DNA of 64,000 nt from Chrysophaeum taylorii (lineage: Eukaryota > Sar > Pelagophyceae > Pelagomonadales > Pelagomonadaceae): NCBI GenBank assembly GCA_029834535.1, contig JAQMWT010000081.1:62001-126000 (forward strand), in the 5' to 3' direction. Positions 9,403 to 21,721 of the stretch are shown one piece after another. Within the stretch, counting starts at the first letter, position 1; each line of letters begins with the position of its first letter. The notes beneath the pieces are model-generated. The model was not told the origin of the DNA and ran no database searches. It saw only the letters and a list, made by a program, of their open reading frames with translations. The position numbers and the translations under genes were made by a program.

Positions 9403-12400
9403 CGCCCTCGCAGATTGAACTCGGTGATGAGCGAAATCTGGGACAAACAAAACAAATGTCTTGCCAAGGACAAATGGATGTCGAGTCGTCGTGAGGAGGC
9501 GTTGAAGGAAAGTGTGCGAAGTGCATGAAAGAGAGAGAGGAAAACGAAACGCAGGTAGTGTGTGAAGTGAGAAAGGAGAAAGAGCGGATGATCAAAGAAA
9601 GGAAAAAGCATCGATCGTGAGTAAGAAGAAAAGTGGAGGAAGATGCTAAGTAGGCTAACGATGAAGTATGGCGAGTGTTGTGCGAGAGATCAGATCGTCA
9701 TCTTGCTCGGTGGCTAATGATATAGGGGACGGTGTGTGCCGGTGGATAAATCAGAAGTGGCTGGGGAAGCATCTGAGTAGAGCGGGGGGTCTAACGAGTA
9801 ATAACAGGAGGAATCATGGGTCGGGCAGTCGGGAATTGCGCTGTAGACCAATGGTTGATCGAAAGGCGAATAATGAGAGTGGCCGTAGGGATGAGATTCT
9901 ATTGTGGCTAATGTTGGGCTAGTAAAGATTTGACGATGTGACGGAGCGCCAGCGTGATCCCATGAAGAGATATGACCATTTAACCAAATCGGTTTAGACA
10001 TGGTAAGGTAATCGTCGTAATGAGAGCGAGTTAGGCGGAGCTGTTTCTGGAAGATGAGGGAACCAGAATTGTCTGTCACATACGTGTCAAAGCTGTCGTC
10101 CTGAGTGTAGCGTGGGACAGTTGAATCTAGGCTATGAGCGTCTAAAACAATATGCGGATAATCGTAGCGCGATGAGGATATCGGGATAAAGCTGTCGGGA
10201 GGTGGCCATAAATATGAAAACTCTAAATTTGCTGTAGCTTGGGGTTCGTAGTCTCGTGTAAGTCGCCAGTGACTATCATCGAAAGATGATTGGGCGGAGA
10301 CTGAAGTTTGCGAGTGTGTCGCGTATGATGGTGGGTACAGGCGTGTGTCCTGTGCTGACGAGTCGGTGCCACGTGCAGAAAATGCAGAAGAGTTGGGCAA
10401 CAGAAGAGAATGCCTGAAGGCGATGGACTGCTTGAAGATAGTGCCCGTGCCAGGGGGAGAGTTGACTTCGAAGGTATGGTCAAAGTCGCATCTTTCGTGT
10501 TCTATGTTGTAAAGTGATCCTGAACTGTTACAATCGACTAATACATTCATTTCATGTCCGGAGTCGTTTTCATCAGAATCAAACGAAGCATTTTCACCAG
10601 AATCAAACTTCCCTTGATGTACAAGCGCGAGGAAGCGTGGTGCATCCCTGGTGAATCGTGCAGTGACTGAAAGGGGAGACATTCGACAGAAGGGTGTTGT
10701 CGATATGCGAGAGCTGTACAGTTTACAACGTGTAGGGAGCGTATGTTGCAAGAGAGGATTAATCTGTGGACGGGGGATGTCCGAAGAATGAACATGATGT
10801 GAGGTCCTGTCCATAATGCGAGAACTGTCCGGCAATGAGTCACGTGAGACTGTGGCTAGCAGCGAGTGTGTGGGAATGAAGAAGTGGATAGGCATGGCAG
10901 TTGACTTCCTTTGATTCGTAACACAACTGGGTGGGGCTAGCGGTGTGCGGCAGTGAGATTCGGTGGAATGCTGAGAGCAGAGCGCGTGTCCAACCTGTGG
11001 AGATTGGGGGTTATCTTCGCGGGTGCTACGGGAAGCGTCGGCTGGGTGCGAATCGCAATGGCGGCTGTTGGGCTCAGAGTTCTGCAAGATGGAACCTGCA
11101 GTGCGAACCGAGAGGAGCGAACCGAGTGCGTCATAGGAGCGTAATACGCTAGTGCAGTCTGAGTTGTGTCCGAAGCAAGATTCTGATAACAATGTGGACA
11201 GATGCGAGATATGATCAGAACTGGACGAGGATTTCGCGTGAAGTTGCAAACCGAACCATGATGGTGCAGAGCTTTAACGTCAAACATGGTGGTGGGAGGG
11301 ACGTGAAATGAGGTGAGCAAAGGACTCTGAGTGCGGCTATCATTTGGTGGCGGGCATTTATTGCGCGAGACTGGCGATAACTGCGACGTGTGGCGTTGGC
11401 GTGATAGAACTTCGCTTGCATATGGCAGCATGCTGGATAAAATCGAGCGAGGATGGAATGCTGAAACTTGAGAGGTGTGACCTGCGAGATATTGACGGAA
11501 AAGCGTGGGAGGCTCTGAGTTGCATTGATGACGGAACTTAGTGTCATCACAAATCGTCGGGGATTTGATCGTCGGGAGTCGCGTTGAAGCGGAGAGGAAC
11601 GATGAATACTTATCGGGTCTTGGCGTGTGACAGAGGTCCTTAGAAAGAGGGACTTCGGTACGTGCCGTGAATTATGTTCCGATGTAGCCAGAGTAGCCAT
11701 AGGAGGCATGACAGATACGAATCGAAGCGAATCTTGTCGTCGGTGGAATACTAATGCGCCCTCGTAATTCGAACTGGGTGAAATCTTCGAATTGCCGGTG
11801 AGACCGAGAGACCATGATTGCGAAACGAGCGCAGAGCCGGGCGGCGGTCGGAGGAGGCGCTTCAGCGGTGGCTGAGACGACAGTGTTCTGCGTATCATGA
11901 ATCAAAAGGTGTTTGGGCGTCGTACTGTGCGACAGGCGAGCGTGAGTCTCAGTTGACTGTGAGTGTACCATGGGTATGGCGCAATGTTTGTAGTCTAAAC
12001 CGAGAGGGGCGGTGAGCGTGCCGTCGCGAGTGCATTGTAGCCCGTGCGGTGTCTGGGCTTTAATCGGAATATGACATATGATGTCATACAAAGCGATGGG
12101 AGCTGAATCAGACGTGATGGGACTGGCTAGTAGTGCCGGGAGAAGCATGTCGGGGGTGGTGCTCAGAGATGAGGGTGGAACGCAGTCCACTTCTATCTTG
12201 GTTGCCGTGTGTCGCGGTACTTTGGGCGTAAACAAATGACATGAAGTAAATGCTTGTGGAAAGAACGAGAATGCGGTTATAGTCGCATGGGGAGGTTTCA
12301 TTTTGTCTCTGCTGCAGTCAAATGCTTTTGAGGAAACCAATGGAGAAACCATGAGCACAAGGGTGGCGTCTGGTGGCCAAAGTTCATGCTCGAGATCATA

Positions 12401-15400
12401 GTCGTCCATTAGATGACTTGAGGTTGTCGCGAATGAGCGATACGTCGACCTGGTGTCAGGGGAGACCGAGGTGGTGCAGTGACCTGACTGGCTGAGGTAG
12501 CCGTGCTGGTAAAATCCCAGCGGGTGCGCATAACTCTGCAGAGTGCTGACATTGGCTTGTGCCTGATCTGCAGTCGTGCAGGGAGGCGAGATCGTCTGTG
12601 CTAATGCGGATTGCAGCGACAGGGGAGGGTCAGGTGCCTGGGGGGCTGAGAGGCGGCCTTTGTCTTCCAGAGGCGAAGGGGTCAAGCAAAGCTGTAGCTT
12701 CGTCTCGTCGTGATCGGATAGGCGCAATGAGCTTGTGCGCATGATCGTGGTGCGCTTACCCGTGTCTTCATGATGTACCTTTGTGTCCTGTGGTGGTGCT
12801 TCTGCGAGCGGGACATTTCTTAGCGATTGGTCCATCGGATGGGGTGCATCAGCTATGAATGAGACAGGAGCCAGTAGCAGTGCAAGGTCAGGTGACAGAG
12901 CGTTTGCGTGGTCGAGTAATTGAGCGTTGGACCTGAGCATCGTCTGCATAGTCTGGAATCGTGCTGTGCAGTTGGTTTGCGTTGTCTCGTCTGCTACATC
13001 AATGAGCTGGCTGGTGTAGCTGGCCGTTGTGGTCTTATCTTTCGTCTTGTCGTCCAATAGAGACTGCGAGATAGTACTCGTTGTTATGTGCGAGACTTTA
13101 AGTAGCTGTTGAGCCTTTGTTGAGAGGTGAGTGCTCTCTTGTCTGGCAGTTTCACAGTGGCTTTGGAATTCCAGAGACATGATTGCGCAGCTTCAAACGT
13201 CTTGGCATTGGGGATTGCCATAAAGTAACTCGTAAGTTCAAAGTCGGACGTCGGAAAATGCATCGAAAGGCCTGTGAGGTCACCAATTGAAATACGCCCT
13301 CGTAAGGCGTGCGCGACGTGGTGCGGGCGCGAGCGACTTAGGTTGGTGATCTGAAGGTCGTGAGATACGTAGCGGCGCGGAGTGTCGGTGGAAATGACGA
13401 GTGGCGTGGTGTTAGAGGCGGTGACGCGGAGAGCATCGAAAAGCGTGTCATGCTCCAAGAGCGAAAGCACGTGATGCGGATGGTCCGAAGTCAGTGCCAA
13501 AAGGAGTGTGTCTCGCGGCTGACCTGTCTGCAAGGTAGGGCAGATGGGCGCGTGAGCTGAGATCCCGTGGTGGAGAGTATCCGGCTTGAAATGCTTGGGG
13601 TCCAGTGCGAGAATTCGAAAAGAGGGGTCGCCGAAGGAGAGTGCAGTTGAACCAAAGGCGATGTAAGGGTCAGTCCTGCTGGGTGCATCCTCAATGGCGG
13701 AGATGCTGGGACCAGAGCGGTGAGTGCCGGAGTGACCAGGGTTGCCCTTAGGCGTGTAGAGCATTCGAAGGTGCGGGCATGTGACATGCGTCCACAAATG
13801 AGGAGTGACGTGCTGAGCGATAAGACGCTTTTGAGGGAGGCAACGTACGTGACTTGGGTGCATGTTTGTGGTGGAGCCGGCAGCTGGCGTGGAACGTTTG
13901 GCGTGCATTCCAGTGATGCGAAAATGCTTACAGAAGTCGTTCAGTTGAAGCGAGTCTGTGCATAGTGCGCGGAGAATGTTTCCTGAGAGCGCAACGTCGA
14001 TTTTCCGGAGGCAGCGCAAGCGTGTGGGCGTCCAGAAGAAAGCTATGCAAGGGGACACACAGGACCGAAGTGGTCGCAATGGAATCGTGCATAGTTTGCG
14101 GCTGATCGGGTCGTTCAGAACTCTCGAAATCTGTGTCTGTTACTGCAGCCATGGGGAAAGGTTTCCAGAGGCTTGGTCGCGGTGAGACATAAGGATCGGT
14201 AGTCGAAAGGAGTGCGTCCTCTGACTGAGAGTTGGGGAGCGGGTGATCAGGTGTTGCGACTGGTGCTCGTGCGAAGACATCCATCAAATCGTTATACGGT
14301 GGTCGCAGATGGGTCCATGCAACCTGCTGAGCAGTGTCATCCAGGGCATCCGACCGAAAAGGTGGATGGTGGGTGCAGCAGCAAGCGCCGGTGAGCGGCA
14401 GTGCGCGCTGTCTTCGAGGAGGGGAGGCTGCGAGGCGGAACCAGCTTCGAAGTGATCGGGAGCTGGTGATCGAGAGATATCGAATAAGGCGGGAATGCCT
14501 TGTGAATCTGAGCTGATACCTGCAGGTGCGGTGAGTGCCTACGAGTATGTTGACCGTGGGACCGTTGACAGCGTGTCTTGTGTATGCATCATACCAGGGG
14601 ACTGAATCAGAGGGGATGTTGTCAGTAGCCTGCGGCTCTTGCGCGCGGTGCATGGAATACGGCGGAGCCTTAGATTCTTGGGTGTGGTTGCCATAGTCGA
14701 TGTAGGCATAATCCTCGGGAACATCTCGAGGTGTCTTGTTCTTTGGCTTGTCGAAAGTGGGAACGAGATGGCTTGTTGTTTCTTCGACAAGATTGCTGGT
14801 GTTTCTTCGACAAGATTGCTTCCTGGGCCTTAGTGCCCGAAGAGAGAAGAAGCCCTTATGCATGTCTCGGCAACATGATGGTGAGCATGACCATCTGTCA
14901 AAGAGCTGTCTTTTGATAGTTCGGAACTTGTCGACTCTTGATGTGGGTGGTCTTGATTCTTGGTGGGACTTTGCACGTGGTGATCGTCGCTGGTGGTAGG
15001 GGTACGGTCGAGGGTGTTGAATGTACGCCCTCGCAACTCGTGCGCGGGGATGTGGTCGAGTTGGAATGAACCAGGTAGCTGATAAGGCGAGTGGGTGCAA
15101 AGGGGTTCAGGGGGTACCAAAGAGGCGAAGAGTGAATGGGTAGAGGAGGAGGGGCCAGAGATGGCGGGGGGTTGAGAACAGAGAGACGGAGTGGGTGTTG
15201 AACCAGGAGAACCAGGTCCGGGGCATCCGTGGAGGTGGTGATGATACTCGGGGAGAATCGGGGGAGAGGCATTGGAGGTTGGTTCGGAAGGGGATGAAGG
15301 TTGGTTGTTGATGGGGAAAGCAGGTGAAAGATGCGATGCAGCATCTCGGGTGGGGTGAGTGGCATCCAATGAGGTAAGAATGGTTTGGAGGACGGCGTTG

Positions 15401-17032
15401 GTTTCAAGGTGCGAGCTGCGGATGTCAGCGTGGGCAGTTTCGAGTGCCTTGAGCTGGGTGTGGGTGAGATGGAGTTCGGCTTGGGAGGAGACCAGTTCGT
15501 CGGCTTGGATGGCGAGCTGGGCAGTGGCGAAAGCCAGGGCGGCGTCTGTGGTGGTGAGTTTGTTGGCCGTGGAGGACAAAGCGTCATCCTTGCGAATGAG
15601 CATGGCCTTGGTTGCGGCCAATTCAGCGGTTTGGGAGCGGAATGCAGCCGTAGTGGCGGCCAACTCGCGTTGGAGCGCAGACGGAGGTGCATTGGAACTT
15701 GGAGAAAGGAGTGTTGCTTGAGTGGGGACTCGAGTGGGGACGGAGGAATGGTCGTAGTCGTAGAATGCACAGTCACGCGGGTGGAGGGGCAAATCGGGGG
15801 AACAGCGACTTTCGAAAGGTGGTGAAGGTCTGTCATGGGGGTGCGATGGTTGTTGGGCGGCAGGAACTTGAGCCGCGGAAGGAGCTGTGGTAGAAATGAA
15901 AGTGCCGGGGCCGTCGTGGCCGTAGGTGGCATGGTCTTGTGGATGGAGAGGAAAGTCCTGAGGAGAGTGACTTGCGGAAGATGATGGGTATCGGACAAGG
16001 GAATCCGACAGTGGGGCGGCATGAGCTTGAGCCGCGGTGGGGGCTTGGTCAGGGATGAAGGTGCCGGGGCCGTCATGGCCGTATATGGCATGATCATCAA
16101 GGAGATGAGTGGTGCGGCGAGAGGGTTGACGAGGATGTTCGGGAACATGTATATGTGGCGTAGCGGGAGTCGCCGATAGTGGGGAGTTAGGCTCCAGTGA
16201 AGGAGGTGGAGGCTCCGGTGGGGTTGGTGGAGTGAAGGGAGTAATGTTTATTGGTGGTGGAGTGTTCAACATTGCTGGTGCGATATTTGAACAAGGTGGA
16301 GTGTCCTCGTGAATGTGGGGTGTGCCAGGTTGTGGAGTAACCTTGGCTATGCCTGGGTCCGGAGGGAAGGCAGTGGGGTCTGAGACTTTGCCGTGGGGTG
16401 GTTGACATCCAGTGGGGTTGTCGGCATGAGGGGGGGTGACCATCGAGATGATCGGGTCTTGGGTCGCGACTTCGGGAGAAGTTTGCTTGTGCTTGAGGGG
16501 AGTTGCCGTATGAACAGGTGGTTGGGGAGCTTGTTCAAGTTGCTCGTCTTGATCGAGTTGCACTTCTTGAGCTTCGATTGCGGCGGCGAATTTTCGGCGA
16601 GCGCAGCTCTTTCTCCAGCGATTTCTTCGGCGAGTGCAGCTCTTTCGGCAGCGTGTTTGGCTCTTAAGGCAGCTTGATCGGCGGCGAGTTGATCTAAGAA
16701 ATTAGCTTTGAGCTGTTGCAACTTAGCTTGGAGCTGGTGCCAGTGAGCTTGTTGTGTAGCGAATTGCGTCGCTACTTCCAGACTCGTGACTTGTGGGTCG
16801 TGAGTCGCCATCGTTTTCGGGTTGCGTTTTGCGCGTTGTTGGTTGCCTTTCACACTTTTTCACACTTTTTCACCAGTAGCAAGCGATGAAACTTGACTAC
16901 GGTCTTAAAACTTTCAGGAACTTCAGGAGATTGCTCTTTTCTGGAAATCCTGAGCCTTTGTCCGAGACGTCGATCGAGATCGATGTCTTTCGGAGGACGT
17001 TTCTCTACCAGTACCGGACTGGGTCCAAACCC

Positions 17033-17227
17033 AGAGAACAGTAAAAATCACTGTGCCTCTGGTAGAGAATGGTGGCAGTGGTAGTGCTGCCTTTCGTCCT
17101 GTCCTCTACCGACACAAAGAGCAGCACAGTGTGCGACACACAGCGATTTAGTGGTTGTAGGTGTGACGGATGTGGTTAAGGGGGGGGGGGGGTGTTCCTA
17201 ACCCTAAATGGAATTTTCTATCTCTAT
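17033..17227 (-). repeat. LTR copy (5' side, minus orientation)
   Basis: Same sequence as 9212-9402, with an extra AC and a differing poly-G boundary. It is followed immediately, on the minus strand, by the putative primer-binding bases. Confidence 0.75.
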
Positions 17228-17338
17228 GCGAAGTGGGACTTTTCTTGCACCGACATCCAACTGACCACCCGCACCCCCTCGCATGGATCTTAGAAGGCAC
17301 TACGGCGGCGGCGGTCTCTACAGAGAAACCCCCAGGCG

Positions 17339-17840
17339 TACTGTACTGTACTGTACTGTACTGTACTGTACTGTACTGTACTGTACTGTACTGTACTGTA
17401 CTGTACTGTACTGTACTGTACTGTACTGTACTGTACTGTACTGTACTGTACTGTACTGTACTGTACTGTACTGTACTGTACTGTACTGTACTGTACTGTA
17501 CTGTACTGTACTGTACTGTACTGTACTGTACTGTACTGTACCTGTACTGTACTGTACAGCACTGTACTGTACAGCACTGTACTGTGCTGTACTGTACTGT
17601 ACTGTACTGTACTGTACTGTAATGTACTGTACTGTACTACTGTACCCAAAACACTGTACGTACGTACCTAGTACCGTACTGTGTACTGTACTGTACTGTA
17701 CGGTAAGATTTGTACTGTACTGTACCGTGTACTAACGTACACAAGTACTGTACGGTACAGGTACGTACACAGGTGGTACAGGGTGGTACTGTCTGGTACG
17801 GCGGTACGTACTCGTATGTCCTGTACTGTACGTTGTACGT
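17339..17840. repeat. (TACTG)n pentanucleotide array, perfect then degenerate
   Basis: A perfect TACTG run of about 40 units (17339-17541) is followed by ~300 bp of increasingly degenerate TACTG/TACGTAC units. Because 5 is not a multiple of 3 and the unit contains no stop, all three frames on each strand stay open through the perfect part; the apparent Leu/Tyr/Cys/Thr/Val and Gln/Tyr/Ser/Thr/Val proteins are artefacts. The degenerate part overlaps the 3' end of the kinase frame. Confidence 0.95.
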
Positions 17841-18761
17841 ACTGCCTACTGGGGCGGGCGGTACGGGGGGCCCACGTACTGTTACGAGGGCCGCGAGGCG
17901 CGGGTCCCAGCATTGCGGGATTTTGGGGCGGTGGCCGTTTTTGACGACGTAGTTGTGGTGGTCTAGCATGGTGAAGTTTTTGAAGGGGACGCCTCGCAAC
18001 GAAAGGAACTCCCAGGCTGACACAGCGAAGGAGTAGATATCGACCGCTGTGCCGTATTGGCTCTGGCGCGCAACCTCGGGGGCCATGTACCTCACCGAGC
18101 CCGTGAAGCCCGTGAGGTTCCAAGTTTCGTCTGCTTCGGACCCTCGGACCTCGCGCTCTACGACGGCCGCGAGGCCAAAATCAAGGAGCTTGACTTGCCC
18201 CGACACCGTAATACCGATGTTATCGGGCTTGATGTCGCGGTGGATCACAACGAGCCCGCCATCGATCGCCTCGCCCGAGTGCAAGTGCTCGAGCGCCGAC
18301 GCGATCTCGACCGCAAACCGCAGCCGTTCCGCGTTGGGCCAACGTTTCTCGACCGAAGGATGAGGCGGCCCTTTTCCATGGAGGTCCAGGGCGCGCGCGA
18401 GGTCAGTTTCGACCCACTCGAGAACAACGCACGGGTTATCGAGAGCGGTGCCGACGGCGAGAAGTCTGCACGCTCCCGCGTGCTTGAGCCGACTAAGGAT
18501 GTGCGCTTCTTGTCGAAAGCTCTCGATTACTTTTTCGCCCCCGGTTCGTCGGAGTACTTTTACCGCATAGTCGCCAAGCTTGTGGATCGACGCTTGCGAT
18601 CCCTGGAACTCTGCTTTCGACAAATAACCCATATTAATAACTCCGACAGCCACGTCCGGGGCGCTCTTCTCAAACCCCTCCGACGTCCGATATCTCAGAT
18701 GCTTAACCCAGTCGCACTCTTCGTCCTGAGGCACCGAGCTCTCACACGGCGACGCGATCAT
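17637..18761 (-). CDS. Protein kinase (TKL/Ser-Thr type) with repeat-derived C-terminus
   Basis: A clear kinase core: YAVKVLRR (catalytic Lys) in the N lobe, VIHRDIKPDNIGI (catalytic loop, Asp), LLDFGLA (Mg-binding Asp), GSVRYMAPEV (P+1 loop) and VDIYSFAVSAWEFL (helix F). The glycine loop is divergent (EFQGSQASIH). The C lobe stops early: after WDPRLAALV, where the family continues through a CW-x-P-x-RP segment, the frame passes into degenerate TACTG repeat and ends with ~80 repeat-derived residues rich in Tyr, Val, Thr and Arg. Start ATG 18761 precedes MIASPCESS. The natural tail was probably replaced by repeat expansion, or a splice site escapes me. Substrate unknown. Confidence 0.75.
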   Translation of the reverse strand: MIASPCESSVPQDEECDWVKHLRYRTSEGFEKSAPDVAVGVINMGYLSKAEFQGSQASIHKLGDYAVKVLRRTGGEKVIESFRQEAHILSRLKHAGACRLLAVGTALDNPCVVLEWVETDLARALDLHGKGPPHPSVEKRWPNAERLRFAVEIASALEHLHSGEAIDGGLVVIHRDIKPDNIGITVSGQVKLLDFGLAAVVEREVRGSEADETWNLTGFTGSVRYMAPEVARQSQYGTAVDIYSFAVSAWEFLSLRGVPFKNFTMLDHHNYVVKNGHRPKIPQCWDPRLAALVTVRGPPVPPAPVGSTYNVQYRTYEYVPPYQTVPPCTTCVRTCTVQYLCTLVHGTVQYKSYRTVQYSTQYGTRYVRTVFWVQ

Positions 18762-18803
18762 CTTCTTTTCACATCTCCAAGAGTCTGTCTGTCTGACTGA
18801 CAA

Positions 18804-19253
18804 GGGACCACTTCTTCAACCGCTCTGCATCGACACTTGACATTGACCAAACTTTCGCCACAAACACTATTTTCACGACCCTATTCCTGGAACGTCCCCA
18901 ATATGACATGCTAACGGTTGTAAACGGTAACGACGAGTGCCTCTCCTTGAATCTCTAAACACAGACTTTCCAGCTTGTACATCAGTTTCGTCCAGATTTG
19001 ACATTCATGACGTCATTTTTTTGATGGCACACACACAACACATGACGCGGCGGTTTTATCTCGCGAGTAAAAAGTAATACGTAAAGTAAAGATCGGGCAT
19101 TACTACACGTAAAGTAATAATGTAAAGGCTGCTCCGGCCGAAAATTCAGTTTGCCGCATCGCTACGATTCCAGTCGTTGCAACCTCGTGCCTGCCTTATT
19201 ACACAACTATGTCAAGAGCAACTGGGATCAGTTTTGATGGTATTTGGTGGTGA
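18804..19253. other. Intergenic, no gene seen
   Basis: AT-richer than its neighbours, with short ACGTAAAGTAAT-type repeats around 19077-19130. This may be terminal sequence of the adjacent DNA transposon relic. I see no target-site duplication or terminal inverted repeat that I can trust. Confidence 0.4.
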
Positions 19254-19979
19254 TTAATCGTCGTCTTCTTCTTCGAAGTCTTCATTGACCGGAATGATCT
19301 CAGACTTGAACTTCTTGAGGATGTGGCCGTACTTGTTTCGAGCCCACTTAATAAACTCCCTGTTCATGCGCAGGGTCACAGGCATGTCCAGCTCCTCGTC
19401 GCTCAGGAGGGTGTAGCCCTCGGCCATAACGATGTTGGCAGCTGAGATGATGCGCTCGCAGATGCTCTCAGCAGGCAGAGCGCCTAAATTGCCCTTCGAA
19501 CCTCGTGCCACGTCCGGAAGGTAGCCGCACTCCTGGTTGCCTTCGATTCGCGTGTAGAGCTTGCCGACGTTGAGCATCATCAGGTCCCAGAGCTTGGGGA
19601 TTCTTGAGGTTTTGGAGAAATCCGAGAGGTCGTCAGGAAACTCCTCGGGCCAATCGATGTTGCGAGCGTACTGGACCCAGTTCACGAAGACGCGTTCGAA
19701 CTCCACATTGAAGTCCGGCATCGCCCCCTCCGAATACCCTGTTTGCTGATGCAGCTGCTGCTGCTCCTCGGGCTGAGGAATTGACGCCGCCCTCTTTTCC
19801 TGCCGTGTTGTCGCCGTACTGGTCCCTGGGCACGAAGGCGTTGCCGTCCTCCTCCTCACCGTCGTCATCACCACAGCACCACCCTCGCTCTCATTCTCCA
19901 CGTTGTGGCACGCCAGCGGAGGCGACTGCTCCGCGTCGGCCGGCCTGGCCGTCGCATGCGGGGTCCGTAACACACACAT
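19254..19979 (-). pseudogene. hAT-type transposase C-terminal fragment (DNA transposon relic)
   Basis: The last ~110 residues contain GALPAESICERIISAANIVM followed by a Leu-rich LLSDEELDMPVTLRMNREF. This is the layout of the hAT dimerisation region (IPA-S-x-x-ER-x-FS-A-A-G-x-I-V, then LS-E-x-V-x-x-LV-x-L). The first ~90 residues are low complexity (Gln/Glu/Ala) and lack the catalytic core, so this is a fragment or a domesticated tail of an hAT-like element. The end is acidic (DFEEEDDD). It is intact as a frame. Whether it is expressed cannot be judged. Confidence 0.5.
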
Positions 19980-20075
19980 CGTCTACATGGTAATGTAAAA
20001 GCTCCAGGGCAGCAGCACTTCCGCAGCTAGGAAGGCCGCCAGAGCCAAGCCGAAGGTGTCCAAGCGGCCCAAGGC

Positions 20076-21350
20076 ATGGAAGGAGCCTGGGCAGGCCCCT
20101 ATGACAGCCCGGGAGAAGCGGCAGCGAGAAAAAACGGCTCCGAAGCGAGTTTTCAACAAGAAAACGGCTGCGTTTTTTTGACGCGGAGAAGAAACGCCAA
20201 CAGCAGAAAGTTTTTCTTCGGGGAGGCCTTGGCGTATTGCGAGAAGGAAGGAGTAGTGGCCAAGAAGTGCATGACTGACCACCCAGAGTGGATTGAGCTC
20301 ATCATCACCTGGAGACAGCTCGACGATAGACTGAAGGAGCGCGTTTTGTTTGATGAAACAGCCGCGACGCACGCTCGAAACTCGGACCGGATGTTGCTCA
20401 CGCCGAAGGAGGAGCAGGCGCCTGTGAAATGGATCGTTGAGAGCAAGCAACAAGGCCCGCGCCGCGCCAAGCTGCGAAGAGATTGGAGTCAAAGTGCGCC
20501 ATATTTTACTCCTCAATCGTCGACTTCAGGACCGGCGCGGCGGCCGCAATAAAATCCTATTCAACAACGCCAACTACAAACTTGTGTGCGGCCATCGGTA
20601 AAATTCTTCATAAGAAGGTTTCTTCGTTCGGAACACCACGAAGATCAAGCAAAAATATCGAGGCGAAGCGTGCCGCCGTGAACTGCGACGAGATGTTCGA
20701 GGAGTACGTTGCGGGCATTCACGTAGTCACTTCGCGCCGAGCTCAAGGCCGCGGGGATTATATTATGGACGAGCACGGCGCCACATCGGACCCCCGCCTT
20801 GTCCTGAACCTCGACGCGACGCCCCAGTTCGTGAACTACGCCGACAACAACAAAGGGAACGCCAAGACGGAAGTTTGGGGCCGGCAAGGGCTGTGTCTTC
20901 TGCAGGGCCGAAGCCTACGAAAACCGCGAGTGCAACACTGCCATGATGTGCTGGGGCCCGTGCGGGCCGCGATTTATACGCGGCTTTTTTCTCGGCGGCA
21001 TGCTTCGAGGCGTGGCAGCGCTGTAAGGACGGCTGCGTCTGCGGCCTTGACAACGGCGCCGCGTGCGACGCCAGCAAAACTCATGTACTGCGAGATCTGC
21101 GGGGACCTCAAAACGGAAGCGGCGCAGTAAGAAGGCGTGCAAAAAGGCGCTGGAGGATCTTGCACTTACCATGCCGGATGATGCTGATGCTGAAGATGAG
21201 GAGGAGGAGGAGGACAGCGATGCCGAATTCGAGCGCGAGATCGGTCACAGTCGTCGCCGACGTCGGCGACCCCAACCACGAACCAACCAGCTACCTGAGG
21301 CCCGCCCCAAAGCAGCGACCTTATCGACACTCCGGGAGCTACGGTCGTAA
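20076..21350 (+). pseudogene. DDE-type transposase relic (DNA transposon)
   Basis: Two successive plus-strand frames, with a third at the end. The middle one contains LVLNLDATPQFVNY, resembling the strand bearing the first catalytic Asp of DDE transposases (N-x-DET-P). About 30 codons on, AYENRECNTAMM appears in a different frame, near where the family has an ENREC block, which indicates a frameshift around 20905. The last part (21063-21350) is basic and then acidic, with a run of Glu. The element is broken and lies tail to tail with the hAT-like fragment. The exact superfamily is unsure. Confidence 0.45.
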
Positions 21351-21721
21351 TGCTTATTTCGACTCGTAGTGTGGCTCGCCATCCTCTCCATGCCTGGTAG
21401 TTTTTAGTGTCGGGTACTGCTAGACATTGCCCCACACCATCCCACGATCACGTGAAACTGTGGTATTGCGTGCCCCAGGTCCGAAAGGAGAGTGGTCGGG
21501 AGTACTTCTCCTGAGCGTCTCACATCGCTCGTTGGTCGAGTTCGGTCCATGGTACGGCCCTTGGAACAAAACAGTAATTCTTAGCGTTGAACCCGCCCGT
21601 ATAAGCGCTAGGTTGTAATCAGCGCTAACCGGGGAGGATCTTCTTCTCTCTTCCATATGGGGGGGTACTGCAGCGTCATCATCATTAGCATCATGATCAT
21701 CACCAGAATGTTTACGGAGAT
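21351..21721. other. Intergenic, no gene seen
   Basis: No recognisable coding. The stretch separates the transposon relics from the 3' end of NBP35. A GATGAT/CATCAT run lies at ~21676-21700. Confidence 0.4.

Larger units (their letters stand above)
9212..17227 (-). mobile_element. ~8.0 kb LTR-flanked element, no polymerase recognised
   Basis: Two direct repeats of ~190-195 bp bound the element. They differ at roughly 8-10 positions, so the insertion looks fairly recent. Read on the minus strand, the bases just inside the right-hand repeat are TGGGTTTGGACCC, which would suit a tRNA primer site beginning TGG. Long minus-strand frames fill the interior (9714-11249, 11672-13180, 13084-14079, 13928-15100, 14830-16563, 16347-16853). 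The first in transcription order encode an Ala/Glu/Gln coiled coil (QAALRAKHAAERAALAEEIA) and a Pro/Thr-rich protein with a second coiled coil; the rest are Ser/Thr/Pro/His-rich. I found no reverse transcriptase, integrase, protease or RNase H motif. It may be a non-autonomous (LARD or gag-only) LTR element of unassigned family. The frames are discontinuous, with several breaks. The plus strand is strongly G-rich here, which by itself lengthens minus-strand frames, so coding is uncertain. Confidence 0.6.

Noticed and set aside
17339-17541. CRISPR array or centromeric satellite
   Set aside because: A 5 bp unit without spacers is a simple microsatellite.
17170-17735. Leu-Tyr-Cys-Thr-Val repeat proteins on both strands
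   Set aside because: Produced by the stop-free TACTG array, which is open in all frames.
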